A stretch of 32,103 nt of DNA from Firmicutes bacterium CAG:24053_14 (lineage in GTDB: Bacteria > Bacillota > Clostridia > Oscillospirales > Oscillospiraceae). Position numbers and translations under genes: made by a program. The notes under the pieces are model-generated. The model was not told the origin of the DNA. It was given only the letters and a program-made list of their open reading frames with translations, and did no database searches. Positions 7,339 through 14,323 of this stretch are shown here, piece by piece; within the stretch, counting starts at the first letter, position 1, and the number at the start of each line of letters is the position of its first letter. The stretch lies in contig MNSZ01000054.1 of the NCBI GenBank assembly GCA_001916715.1, positions 1-32,103 of the forward strand, given 5' to 3'.

Positions 7339-8108
7339 GACTGCCCGTAATTTTTAAGAAACTGCTTTGTGCGCTCCATCTTAGGCGCACCGAATACATC
7401 CTCGGGATCACCCTGCTCGACGATAACGCCGCCGTCCATGAAGATAACGCGGTCGGATACTGCACGCGCAAATGCCATCTCGTGAGTAACTATGACCATT
7501 GTCATGTGCTCCTCGGCAAGCTTTTTTATGACCTTGAGCACTTCGCCGGTAAGCTCCGGGTCGAGCGCGCTCGTCGGCTCGTCGAAAAACAGGATCTGCG
7601 GATCCATTGCGAGTGCCCGGGCGATGGCAACTCGTTGCTGCTGACCGCCGGACAGCTGGCAAGGGTATGCGTCGGCTTTGTCGGATAGGTTCATTTTGCC
7701 GAGCAACTCCATGGCTTTTGTCTGCGCATCCTCCTTGCTGCGGCCGAGCACGCATATCTGAGGATCCATAAGGTTTTTCAGAACGCTGTAATGGGGGAAA
7801 AGATTAAAGCTCTGGAAAACCAGGCCGAAAATGCTGCGGATCTTTTTCAGCTCGGCCTTGCCGGAATAAACCGAGCGGCCGTTGGGATCGTTCTTGGCCG
7901 CGTACTCGCCGTCGTAGAGAAGCTCGCCGCCGTCCATTTCGGTCAGCAGCGTTGCGCAGCGCAGCAGCGTCGATTTGCCGGAGCCGGACGGCCCGATTAT
8001 GGACACGACCTCGCCCTCGGATACGCTGAGGCTTATGTCCTTGAGAACATGCAGCGTGTTGTCATTGAAGCTTTTCTGAACGTGGTTCATTTCCAATATC
8101 TTTTTCAT
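7335..8108 (-). CDS. polar amino-acid type ABC transporter ATPase
   Basis: This 257-residue cytoplasmic nucleotide-binding subunit has Walker A GPSGSGKST (39-47), signature LSGGQQQRVAIARAL, Walker B ILFFDEPTSALDPE and the H-loop VIVTHEM. Its closest known relatives are GlnQ/HisP-type ATPases of polar amino-acid importers. I chose ATG 8108 because AAGGAGG lies 9 nt upstream. An in-frame ATG at 8117 touches the SD directly and is unlikely. It follows the permease gene by 17 bp and overlaps the racemase start by 4 nt. Confidence 0.95.
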   Translation of the reverse strand: MKKILEMNHVQKSFNDNTLHVLKDISLSVSEGEVVSIIGPSGSGKSTLLRCATLLTEMDGGELLYDGEYAAKNDPNGRSVYSGKAELKKIRSIFGLVFQSFNLFPHYSVLKNLMDPQICVLGRSKEDAQTKAMELLGKMNLSDKADAYPCQLSGGQQQRVAIARALAMDPQILFFDEPTSALDPELTGEVLKVIKKLAEEHMTMVIVTHEMAFARAVSDRVIFMDGGVIVEQGDPEDVFGAPKMERTKQFLKNYGQS

Positions 8109-8125
8109 GTTGCACATCCTCCTTC

Positions 8126-8773
8126 TTATTGATAATAGTTCATTGATTTTTCGGCCTTGCCCATTACATAATCGACGATGGCGTTAAACACAAAGTAGAA
8201 CACGCCGGCGACGACAAACGGAACAAAACTCGACTGCGAGTTTGCTATCTGCTTGCCGATGGTGAACATCTCAACATACGAAACGGTGAATGCAAGCGAG
8301 GTGTCCTTAACGAGGGTAACGACCTCGTTTGTGACGCTCGGCATGATGCGCTTGAGCACCTGCGGAAGAATTATGCGGAAGAAGGTCTGGATCTTGGAAT
8401 AGCCCAAAATGTCCGCTGCCTCGTACTGACCGACAGGGATAGATTCAATGCCGCTGCGGTAGATCTCGGCAAAATACGCCGCGTAGTTTATCGCAAATGC
8501 GATAACTACCGGGATGAGCTTGTTTTTCGCAACGGGAAGCTCAAACAGATAGTACGGGCCGTATGTGACCGCTATCAGCTGGAGCATAAGCGGAGTGCCG
8601 CGCAGGACGGATATGACGGCGCGGGTTATGCTTGAGATGACTTTGACTTTGCTCATTCTGAGCAGAGCAACGACCATGCCGAGCGGAAGAGCGAACAGCA
8701 GCGTCAGGAAAAATATCGCGCAGGTGCCGCCCATGCCGTCGAGCATTGTCTTTAGCATTGTAATAAGATCCAT
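8126..8773 (-). CDS. amino-acid ABC transporter permease (HisM/GlnP type)
   Basis: The 215-residue membrane protein has about five hydrophobic segments and the cytoplasmic EAA-type coupling loop EAADILGYSKIQTFFRIILPQ, which contacts the ATPase. The RGTPLMLQL segment is characteristic of the polar amino-acid uptake family. Such permeases usually work as homodimers when only one is encoded, as here. An SD (GTGAGG) lies upstream of ATG 8773. An 85-bp gap containing a stem-loop separates it from the binding-protein gene. Confidence 0.93.
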   Translation of the reverse strand: MDLITMLKTMLDGMGGTCAIFFLTLLFALPLGMVVALLRMSKVKVISSITRAVISVLRGTPLMLQLIAVTYGPYYLFELPVAKNKLIPVVIAFAINYAAYFAEIYRSGIESIPVGQYEAADILGYSKIQTFFRIILPQVLKRIMPSVTNEVVTLVKDTSLAFTVSYVEMFTIGKQIANSQSSFVPFVVAGVFYFVFNAIVDYVMGKAEKSMNYYQ

Positions 8774-8800
8774 AGGATATCCTCACTTTAAACGCACGCA

Positions 8801-8829
8801 TTCCCGAAGGTGCATTGCGCCTCCGGGAA
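8801..8829 (-). other. intercistronic stem-loop between binding protein and permease
   Basis: Bases 8801-8813 and 8817-8829 pair over 13 positions with one G-U wobble, one mismatch and a 3-nt loop. The stem lies between the lipoprotein and permease genes and lacks a proper U-tract. Such stems commonly protect the upstream mRNA, allowing more binding protein than permease to be made. Function is inferred. Confidence 0.55.
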
Positions 8830-8858
8830 GCCTGCGGCTTTTTTAAATTATGCCTTGA

Positions 8859-9671
8859 TTACTTGTTAAGAAAAATCAGATTGTTCACGATGTCGGGATA
8901 CTTCTCGGCAATTTTTGCATAGGTTCCGTTTTCAACGAGCTGATCGACTGCTGCCTGGATCTGATCGCACAGCTCCTGATCGCCGGAACGGAATGCAATG
9001 CCGTACTGCTCTGCGCCGAGCTGCTCATCAATGATGTAGTAGCCTTCATTTTCTGCAGCGTATGCAGCAGCAACGGGGTAGTCGACAAATACTGCGTCAA
9101 CACTGCCGCCGCCGAGTTCGGTGAAGCAGCTCAGGAAGCTGTTGCAGGTAACGACGTTGGCAAAGCTTGCTTTGAGGTCAGAGAGATTGCCGTTGAGAAG
9201 AGTCTCACCGGAAGTGCCGAGCTGAACCGCAACGGTCTTGCCCGCAAGATCCTTGGAGGTCTTGTAGCCGCTGTCGGCCTTAACGAGGAGAACCTGAGTG
9301 TTATCATAGTAAGGCTCGGAGATGACGTAGCCGGCTTCCTTCATGCTGTCGAGGATGGTCATGCCGGCCCAGATGCAGTCGCATTCTTTTGCGTCGAGCT
9401 GAGTGAGCTTCTGATCCCAGTTGAGTGCGAAGATCTCCATCTTCCAGCCGAGCAGATCGCAGACTGCCTGAGCGACCTCAACGTCGAAGCCGGTGTACTT
9501 GCCGTCATCGCCCATGTAAGCGTAGGGGGGATATTCGGGGTCAACACCGACGGTGAGAGTCTTAACGCTGTCGTCGGCCTTCTGCTTGTCGTCATTGCTG
9601 GTGTTGTTTCCGCAGGCGCACAGTGCGAAGACCATTACGAGCGCCAGCATCATAGCGATAATTCGTTTCAT
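8859..9671 (-). CDS. family-3 solute-binding lipoprotein of the ABC importer (normal order)
   Basis: This 270-residue lipoprotein has the signal peptide MKRIIAMMLALVMVFALCAC with lipidated Cys20. SBP_bac_3 segments follow in the usual order: LTVGVDPEYPPYAY, YTGFDVEVAQAVCDLLGW, DCIWAGMTI, GKTVAVQLGTSGE, VDAVFVDYPVAAAY and the C-terminal YGIAFRSGD with its final helix. The ATG at 9671 follows SD GGAGG; an in-frame TTG at 9686 lies on the SD itself. The usual ligand Arg after GMTI (TITPER in typical members) is replaced by a sequence without Arg (LDSMKEAG), while the later Asp (VDYPVA) is kept. It heads an operon with permease, ATPase, racemase and a second, permuted binding protein. Confidence 0.93.
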   Translation of the reverse strand: MKRIIAMMLALVMVFALCACGNNTSNDDKQKADDSVKTLTVGVDPEYPPYAYMGDDGKYTGFDVEVAQAVCDLLGWKMEIFALNWDQKLTQLDAKECDCIWAGMTILDSMKEAGYVISEPYYDNTQVLLVKADSGYKTSKDLAGKTVAVQLGTSGETLLNGNLSDLKASFANVVTCNSFLSCFTELGGGSVDAVFVDYPVAAAYAAENEGYYIIDEQLGAEQYGIAFRSGDQELCDQIQAAVDQLVENGTYAKIAEKYPDIVNNLIFLNK

Positions 9672-9723
9672 TTTCTTTTCCTCCAAAACGTTGCGGTTAA
9701 GTTTAGTTTGTTATCACGCTGCT

Positions 9724-9751
9724 ATAATAACACATTAGCGAAATAAAGCAA
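9724..9751 (-). promoter_or_regulatory. sigma-A promoter for the amino-acid ABC operon
   Basis: On the minus strand, TTGCTT (9751-9746) and TATTAT (9729-9724) are separated by 16 bp. They lie about 55-80 bp upstream of the lipoprotein start, in a segment with no gene. Confidence 0.6.
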
Positions 9752-9770
9752 GACCTTTTTGCAAAATTAT

Positions 9771-9789
9771 CTGTGCAGTTTCTGCACAG
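9771..9789. promoter_or_regulatory. perfect dyad upstream of the ABC operon promoter
   Basis: CTGTGCAG (9771-9778) and CTGCACAG (9782-9789) form an 8-bp perfect inverted repeat with a TTT spacer. It is centred about 31 bp upstream of the -35 hexamer. This position would suit an activator site or part of a regulator operator. It is not followed by a long U-tract. No regulator is encoded next to it. Confidence 0.45.
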
Positions 9790-9810
9790 CGCTTTTGCTG
9801 CTTATATAAA

Positions 9811-9841
9811 TAAAAACAGCGCACCAAAACTGGTACGCTGT
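9811..9841 (-). terminator. rho-independent terminator of the antiporter gene
   Basis: On the minus strand, ACAGCGTACCA (9841-9831) pairs with TGGTGCGCTGT (9826-9816) over 11 bp with one G-T wobble and a 4-nt loop. A T-run follows. It starts 8 bp after the antiporter stop. Confidence 0.85.
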
Positions 9842-9848
9842 GAGATGC

Positions 9849-11051
9849 TTATGCGTTTGCCATAGCGGCAGGCTCAATGTTGTCCGGAGTCGGGTGCTTC
9901 ATTCCGACCTTGAGCAGCAGCGGCGTCACAAGCGTTGTGACGATGACCATGAGGACAACAGCCGGGAACATGGTGCCGGATATAAGCCCGGCCATGCTGC
10001 CTTTCTGCGCAACGATCAGCGCGACCTCGCCGCGCGATACCATGCCGAGGCCGATGGACACGGCGTCGTAGGTTTTAAAGCCCGTGATCCTTGCGCCGAT
10101 GCCGCAGCCGATGATCTTCGTGAGAATAGCCACTATCGTGAGAGCGACAGCGAAGAGGATCAGATTGCCGTCAAGCCCTGCAAGCTCGGTTTTTATGCCG
10201 ATCGATGCAAAGAAAATAGGGGAGAAGAGCATGTAGCTCATGGTGTTTATACGCTTTACAACATAGGTTCGCGTCTCGCCGTGGTCGCTGAGCATAAGTC
10301 CGGCAAAGTAAGCGCCGGTGATGTCGGCAATGCCGAAAAAGTGCTCGGAAACAAAGCTGAGGATGAAGCAGAATGCAAGCGCGTATATGGCAATGCGTCT
10401 GTGATTGCCCCAGATCCTTGCGCGCAGATGCGCAAAGGCTTTGCGGATGACTATGGCGACGATGGCAAGGCAGATGAAATATGCGATGATGCGTATGAAT
10501 ATCGTAACGGGCTGAACCGTCGAATCGGTAAAGCCGGTGAGCACGGTAAGTACGATGATGCCGAGCACGTCGTCAATGACGGCAGCTGCCATTATCGCGG
10601 TGCCGACGCGGCTTTTGAGCTTTCCCATCTCGCGCAGCGTCTCGACGGTTATCGAAACGGAGGTTGCGGTCAGGATAACGCCGATGAATGCGGCCTTGAG
10701 CATGCGCAGGCTGTCCGGCTCGCCGTTAAACAGCAGATAGCAGCCTGCGCCGCCCAGAAAAGGAACTATAACGCCGATCGTTGCAATGATAAAGGCCGAA
10801 AGGCCGGTGTGCTTAAGCTCCTGAACGTCGGTGTCAAGTCCGGCGGTGAACATTAATATAATAACGCCGATCTCGGCCGTCTTTACGAGAAAGTCGGATT
10901 CACCTATAAGACCGAAGCAGCTCGGGCCGAGCAGCAGACCGGCTATCAGTGCGCCGACGACCTGCGGCATATTGACCTTTTCGCTTGCAAGGCCGAGAAC
11001 CTTGGTTGAAAGCATAATAATTGCGATGACTAAAATGAAGCTGTAATCCAT
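9849..11051 (-). CDS. CPA2-family monovalent cation/proton antiporter
   Basis: The 400-residue membrane protein has about 12 hydrophobic segments covering its whole length. The conserved core includes FTAGLDTD (68-75), TATSVSITV (128-136) and AAAVIDDVLGI (155-165). Asp160-Asp161 matches the paired aspartates of electrogenic NapA/NhaA-like exchangers. No RCK/TrkA_N regulatory domain follows, unlike KefB/KefC, so Na+/H+ or K+/H+ exchange is most likely. The ATG at 11051 has a G-rich SD 9 nt upstream, and 26 possible upstream residues are unlike the family. The gene is monocistronic, with its own terminator, and is divergent from the rrf2 regulator. Confidence 0.9.
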   Translation of the reverse strand: MDYSFILVIAIIMLSTKVLGLASEKVNMPQVVGALIAGLLLGPSCFGLIGESDFLVKTAEIGVIILMFTAGLDTDVQELKHTGLSAFIIATIGVIVPFLGGAGCYLLFNGEPDSLRMLKAAFIGVILTATSVSITVETLREMGKLKSRVGTAIMAAAVIDDVLGIIVLTVLTGFTDSTVQPVTIFIRIIAYFICLAIVAIVIRKAFAHLRARIWGNHRRIAIYALAFCFILSFVSEHFFGIADITGAYFAGLMLSDHGETRTYVVKRINTMSYMLFSPIFFASIGIKTELAGLDGNLILFAVALTIVAILTKIIGCGIGARITGFKTYDAVSIGLGMVSRGEVALIVAQKGSMAGLISGTMFPAVVLMVIVTTLVTPLLLKVGMKHPTPDNIEPAAMANA

Positions 11052-11277
11052 AGAAAAAATCCCCCCGCAAAACACTGCTGAAATAATCAAAAAATCCACA
11101 ATCTCAAGGCTTTCAGCCTCAAGGCGCAAGGCGGATTTTACGCGCTTTGCGGCAGAAATTCAAGTTAATTTTTCGCGTCGGAGATGAGCAAAATTAATAC
11201 GGCCATGAGTTTGCGGCATAACGGCGCTGCTGTGCAAAAAATGCACCGCAAAATTGGACAAACTGTGGCATATGTAC

Positions 11278-11332
11278 TTCAATTCCTATCGTGGAAGTGG
11301 TATATTAATATCACACAACAGACATAGGAATT
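11278..11332 (+). promoter_or_regulatory. rrf2 promoter with flanking inverted repeat (possible autoregulatory operator)
   Basis: AATTCCTAT (11281-11289) and ATAGGAATT (11324-11332) form a perfect 9-bp inverted repeat. It flanks a candidate promoter of TTCAAT (11278), a 17-bp spacer and TATATT (11301-11306). The rest of the 295-bp divergent gap toward the antiporter is AT-rich and holds no gene I can support. TCCTAT/ATAGGA half-sites resemble operators of Firmicutes Rrf2 proteins, so autoregulation is inferred. Confidence 0.45.
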
Positions 11333-11346
11333 ACGGAGGTGATATG

Positions 11347-11772
11347 ATGAACGTGACCAGCAAGGGGCGCTATGCTCTGCGCATTATGATCGACCTTGCC
11401 CAGCACAGGGAGGATGGCTTCATATCGCTCAAGACCGTGTCCGAGCGCACGGAGCTTTCAATGAAGTATCTTGAAATGATAGTCGGAAACCTCAAAAAAG
11501 CCGAGCTTGTGCAGAGCACGCGCGGCAAAGAGGGCGGATATAAGCTCGTCAAGGATCCGAAGGACTACACAATCGGCGAGATACTGCGCTGCATGGAGGA
11601 TAATCTTGCACCCGTTGCCTGCATAAAGGAGGGCGAGATACAGTGCGACCACTCCGGCGGCTGCCTGACGGTTCCGATGTGGAAGGAGCTTGACGACATA
11701 ACTAACGCCTATTTGGACACTGTCAGCCTTGAGGATCTGCTCACGGGCGAAAAATGGCGAAATAAGACTTGA
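11347..11772 (+). CDS. Rrf2-family Fe-S sensing transcription regulator (IscR-like)
   Basis: This 141-residue regulator begins MNVTSKGRYALRIMIDLA. It has a winged helix-turn-helix (ERTELSMKYLEMIVGNLKKA and the wing STRGKEGGYKL) and three cysteines spaced C-X7-C-X5-C (CIKEGEIQC, then DHSGGC), suited to binding a 2Fe-2S cluster as in IscR. The start is ATG 11347, 7 nt after GGAGG; ATG 11344 is the alternative. It directly precedes cysteine desulfurase and the IscU scaffold, so it probably represses or adjusts that operon according to Fe-S supply. A CymR-like response to cysteine supply is less likely because the Cys cluster is present. Confidence 0.9.
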   Translation: MNVTSKGRYALRIMIDLAQHREDGFISLKTVSERTELSMKYLEMIVGNLKKAELVQSTRGKEGGYKLVKDPKDYTIGEILRCMEDNLAPVACIKEGEIQCDHSGGCLTVPMWKELDDITNAYLDTVSLEDLLTGEKWRNKT

Positions 11773-11797
11773 CTTGGCAATAACATAGTGCTACAAT
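11769..11797 (+). promoter_or_regulatory. sigma-A promoter of iscS-iscU
   Basis: TTGACT (11769-11774) and TACAAT (11792-11797) are separated by exactly 17 bp and overlap the stop of rrf2. Immediately downstream is an imperfect dyad, CCTA (11799-11802) and TAGG (11812-11815), including the ATAGGA motif also found before rrf2. This could be an Rrf2 operator at the start site. Confidence 0.75.
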
Positions 11798-11843
11798 CCC
11801 TACGGAATTAATAGGATATACACAATGCGAAAGGAAGATAAAA

Positions 11844-13031
11844 ATGTTTGTTTACGCTGATAACGCTGCAACTACCTGCGTCAGCAAGACCGCGCTTGAC
11901 GCGATGATGCCCTACCTCACCGAGCAGTACGGCAACCCCTCGAGCCTGTATGCCTTTGCTCAGAATTCAAAGGAAGCGCTTGAAAATGCAAGAAAGATCG
12001 TTGCCGACATAATCGGCGCCCAGCCCAAGGAGATATACTTCACCTCCGGCGGCTCCGAGGCGGATAACCAGGCCATAGTTTCCATGGCAAAGGTCGGCGC
12101 TCTCAAGGGCAAGAAGCACCTTATATCCACAAAGTTTGAGCATCACGCGGTTCTGCACACCCTCAAAAAGCTCGAAAAAGAGGGCTTTGAGGTAACTCTG
12201 CTGGATGTCCACGAGGACGGCGTTGTCCGCCTTGAGGATCTGGAGGCCGCCGTTCGCGAGGATACCGCTCTTGTGACCATCATGTTTGCAAATAACGAGA
12301 TCGGCACCGTTCAGCCCATCAAGGAGATCGGCGAGTTCTGCCGTGCAAGAAAGATCCCCTTCCATACCGACGCGGTTCAGGCAGCCGGCCATATGCCGAT
12401 AAACGTTCAGGAGATGAATATCGACCTGCTGAGTATGTCCGGCCATAAGTTCCACGCTCCCAAGGGCGTAGGCGTTCTGTATGCAAAGACCGGTATGCCG
12501 CTGTTCAATATCATCGAGGGCGGCGCTCAGGAGCGCGGCAAGCGCGCCGGTACCGAGAATATCCCCGGTATAGTCGCTCTGGCGGCGGCTCTCAAGGAGA
12601 GCGTTGATAATATGGAAGCCAACACCGCGAAGATCATCCCCATGCGTGATAAGCTCTTTGCCGAGCTCAGCAAGATCCCCCATTCCAAGATAAACGGCTC
12701 GCTCGAGCATCATGTCCCCGGCACCGTCAACATGTGCTTTGAGGGCATAGAGGGCGAAAGCCTGCTGCTTCTGCTCGACGCAAAGGGCGTCTGTGCATCG
12801 TCCGGCTCGGCATGCACCTCCGGCTCGCTCGACCCCAGCCACGTTCTGCTCTCGCTCGGCCTGCCTCATGAGGTCGCTCACGGCTCGCTGCGCCTGTCGA
12901 TCGGCGAATACAACACTATGGAAGAGATCGACCATATCATCAAGGTCGTTCCCGAGGTAGTTTCTTATCTGCGCGATATCTCCCCCGTGTGGGAGGAGCT
13001 TGAAAACGGCACCAAGAAGCATCTTATTTAA
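11844..13031 (+). CDS. iscS: cysteine desulfurase (IscS/NifS)
   Basis: This 395-residue PLP enzyme removes sulfur from cysteine, giving alanine and an enzyme persulfide for Fe-S cluster assembly. It shows DNAATT at the N-terminus, EHHAVLHT for PLP stacking, the PLP-binding Lys202 in SMSGHKFHAPKG, and the mobile-loop Cys324 in SSGSACTSGSLDPSHVL. The SSGSAC type indicates a group I NifS/IscS-like enzyme. SD AAAGGAAG precedes ATG 11844. It is followed 39 bp later by the IscU scaffold and preceded by the Rrf2 regulator, the usual Clostridia arrangement. Confidence 0.96.
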   Translation: MFVYADNAATTCVSKTALDAMMPYLTEQYGNPSSLYAFAQNSKEALENARKIVADIIGAQPKEIYFTSGGSEADNQAIVSMAKVGALKGKKHLISTKFEHHAVLHTLKKLEKEGFEVTLLDVHEDGVVRLEDLEAAVREDTALVTIMFANNEIGTVQPIKEIGEFCRARKIPFHTDAVQAAGHMPINVQEMNIDLLSMSGHKFHAPKGVGVLYAKTGMPLFNIIEGGAQERGKRAGTENIPGIVALAAALKESVDNMEANTAKIIPMRDKLFAELSKIPHSKINGSLEHHVPGTVNMCFEGIEGESLLLLLDAKGVCASSGSACTSGSLDPSHVLLSLGLPHEVAHGSLRLSIGEYNTMEEIDHIIKVVPEVVSYLRDISPVWEELENGTKKHLI

Positions 13032-13070
13032 TAAACAACACACTGTGATATAATAGGAGGAACTAAAGTT

Positions 13071-13505
13071 ATGGCACTTTATAGCGATAAGGTAATGGAT
13101 CATTTTCAGAATCCCCGTAACGTCGGCAAGATGGACGATGCAGACGGCGTAGGCGAAGTCGGCAACGCAAAATGCGGCGACATCATGAAGATGTATATCA
13201 AGGTCAAGGATGGCATCATCACCGATGTTAAGTTCAACACCTTCGGCTGCGGCAGCGCAATTGCCACCAGCTCCATGGCAACCGAGCTCATCAAGGGAAA
13301 AAAAGTCGAGGATGCACTCGAGCTTTCCAATAAGGCAGTTGTTGAAGCTCTTGACGGTCTGCCCGCACATAAGATCCACTGCTCCGTCCTTGCAGAGGAA
13401 GCTGTTGCAGCGGCAGTCAAGGATTACTATGACCGCAACGGCATTGCGTACGATCCCGAGCTGTTCAGCAAGAAGCTGCACGATTGTGAAAGCTGCGCAG
13501 AATAA
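13071..13505 (+). CDS. iscU: Fe-S cluster assembly scaffold (IscU/NifU N-terminal type)
   Basis: This 144-residue protein is built like IscU. Cys35 (NAKCGD, with Asp37), Cys60 (FGCGSA) and Cys104 (KIHCSVLAEEA, with neighbouring His103) are the cluster ligands. It receives sulfur from the desulfurase encoded just upstream and assembles a 2Fe-2S cluster for transfer to apoproteins. SD AGGAGG precedes ATG 13071. The tail ends in an extra CESCAE dithiol, a small variation I cannot assign. A strong terminator follows. Confidence 0.96.
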   Translation: MALYSDKVMDHFQNPRNVGKMDDADGVGEVGNAKCGDIMKMYIKVKDGIITDVKFNTFGCGSAIATSSMATELIKGKKVEDALELSNKAVVEALDGLPAHKIHCSVLAEEAVAAAVKDYYDRNGIAYDPELFSKKLHDCESCAE

Positions 13506-13519
13506 TCAAGAACGTAGAA

Positions 13520-13546
13520 AAAGCTCCCCACACGGGGAGCTTTTTT
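13520..13546. terminator. bidirectional rho-independent terminator
   Basis: AAAGCTCCCC (13520-13529) and GGGGAGCTTT (13534-13543) form a 10-bp stem with a 4-nt loop. It is flanked by a T-run on the plus side and an A-run on the other. It separates iscU from the converging deacetylase gene. Confidence 0.92.
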
Positions 13547-13558
13547 GCATGTAAAGTA

Positions 13559-14323
13559 TTACTTTCCGGCCTCGGGCAGGCAATGCATGCGCAGCGTGTC
13601 GAGCACTCTGAAGCCCTCGGCGTGCAGGCACAGCCGGCGCGCGCCGAAGTCGAGCGAGCGCAGCTTAAGATAAAGCGCAATCGCTTTGCCCTCGCTGCTG
13701 CCTTCGGGAAACTGGCTCTTATGGCAATCGAATATCGCGGAAAGCTGCCGGTCAAGAAGCTTTTTCGAGGTTTTGACGTATCGGTTGGGCGAGGCAGTCA
13801 TGTAATATGCTATCGCCTTTACCGGCGCTGATGCCGCACCGTGCCTTCGCATTATGCCCTCGTATGGAGCAAAGTAAGCAACCTCGGATGCGGCTTTGCC
13901 GACGTTCAGATGATCGGGGTGGCACTCGCTTTTTACCTGCGGATCGGGGCAGAATATGACGTCGGGCTTAAAATCGCCCACGACCTTTGCAATGGCAGCC
14001 GTAAGCTCGCGAGCGTCGTAAAATCCGCCGTCGCAAAACGTAAGAAAGCGAACGTCGCTCACGCCGAGGGCTGCGGCCGACGCCTTTGCCTCGGCCTGCC
14101 GAATGGGGATAAGCTCCTCGGGCGGAACGGCGGCAGAGCCGTATCTGCCGTCTATGCAGCACAAAAACGCAACTGCCTTTCCGCTTTCGGCAAGCTTTGC
14201 CGCCGTGGCGCCGGCGCCGATCTCTATATCATCCGGATGCGGCCCGATGAAGAGGCAGCGACTAAAGCTTTCAAGCTGCGGCAGGGGAGAGGCGAGCTTT
14301 ATCGCAAGCTTTGTTATGCTCAT
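13559..14323 (-). CDS. PIG-L/LmbE-family deacetylase
   Basis: This 254-residue zinc-hydrolase-family protein has the metal-binding motif GPHPDDIEIGAG (His29, Asp32) and the later CHPDHLNVG (His138). These match the zinc ligands of MshB/LmbE N-acetylglucosamine-type deacetylases. Such enzymes remove N-acetyl groups from GlcNAc-containing small molecules in the cytoplasm. ATG 14323 overlaps the symporter stop by 4 nt (ATGA). An in-frame ATG at 14359 lies well inside the symporter gene and would add 12 unrelated residues. The coupling to a glycoside symporter suggests it deacetylates an imported N-acetylated glycoside. The substrate is unknown. Confidence 0.88.
   Translation of the reverse strand: MSITKLAIKLASPLPQLESFSRCLFIGPHPDDIEIGAGATAAKLAESGKAVAFLCCIDGRYGSAAVPPEELIPIRQAEAKASAAALGVSDVRFLTFCDGGFYDARELTAAIAKVVGDFKPDVIFCPDPQVKSECHPDHLNVGKAASEVAYFAPYEGIMRRHGAASAPVKAIAYYMTASPNRYVKTSKKLLDRQLSAIFDCHKSQFPEGSSEGKAIALYLKLRSLDFGARRLCLHAEGFRVLDTLRMHCLPEAGK

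Noticed and set aside
9672..9686. TTG start extending the binding lipoprotein by five residues
   Set aside because: The TTG overlaps the SD GGAGG; ATG 9671 has normal spacing and gives a standard signal peptide.
9840..10856. Plus-strand open frame opposite the antiporter
   Set aside because: Low-complexity Asp/Ala/His/Cys-rich translation. The antiporter on the other strand has clear helices and motifs.
13049..13054. TATAAT with upstream TG, resembling an extended -10 before iscU
   Set aside because: Transcription would start at about the SD (13056-13060), leaving no usable leader. The upstream 11769 promoter explains both genes.
11967..13481. Long minus-strand open frame (about 500 codons) opposite iscS-iscU
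   Set aside because: It is the complement of two well-conserved genes with strong codon bias, which keeps the opposite frame open. The protein is Cys/Asp-rich, with no recognisable domain and no SD.
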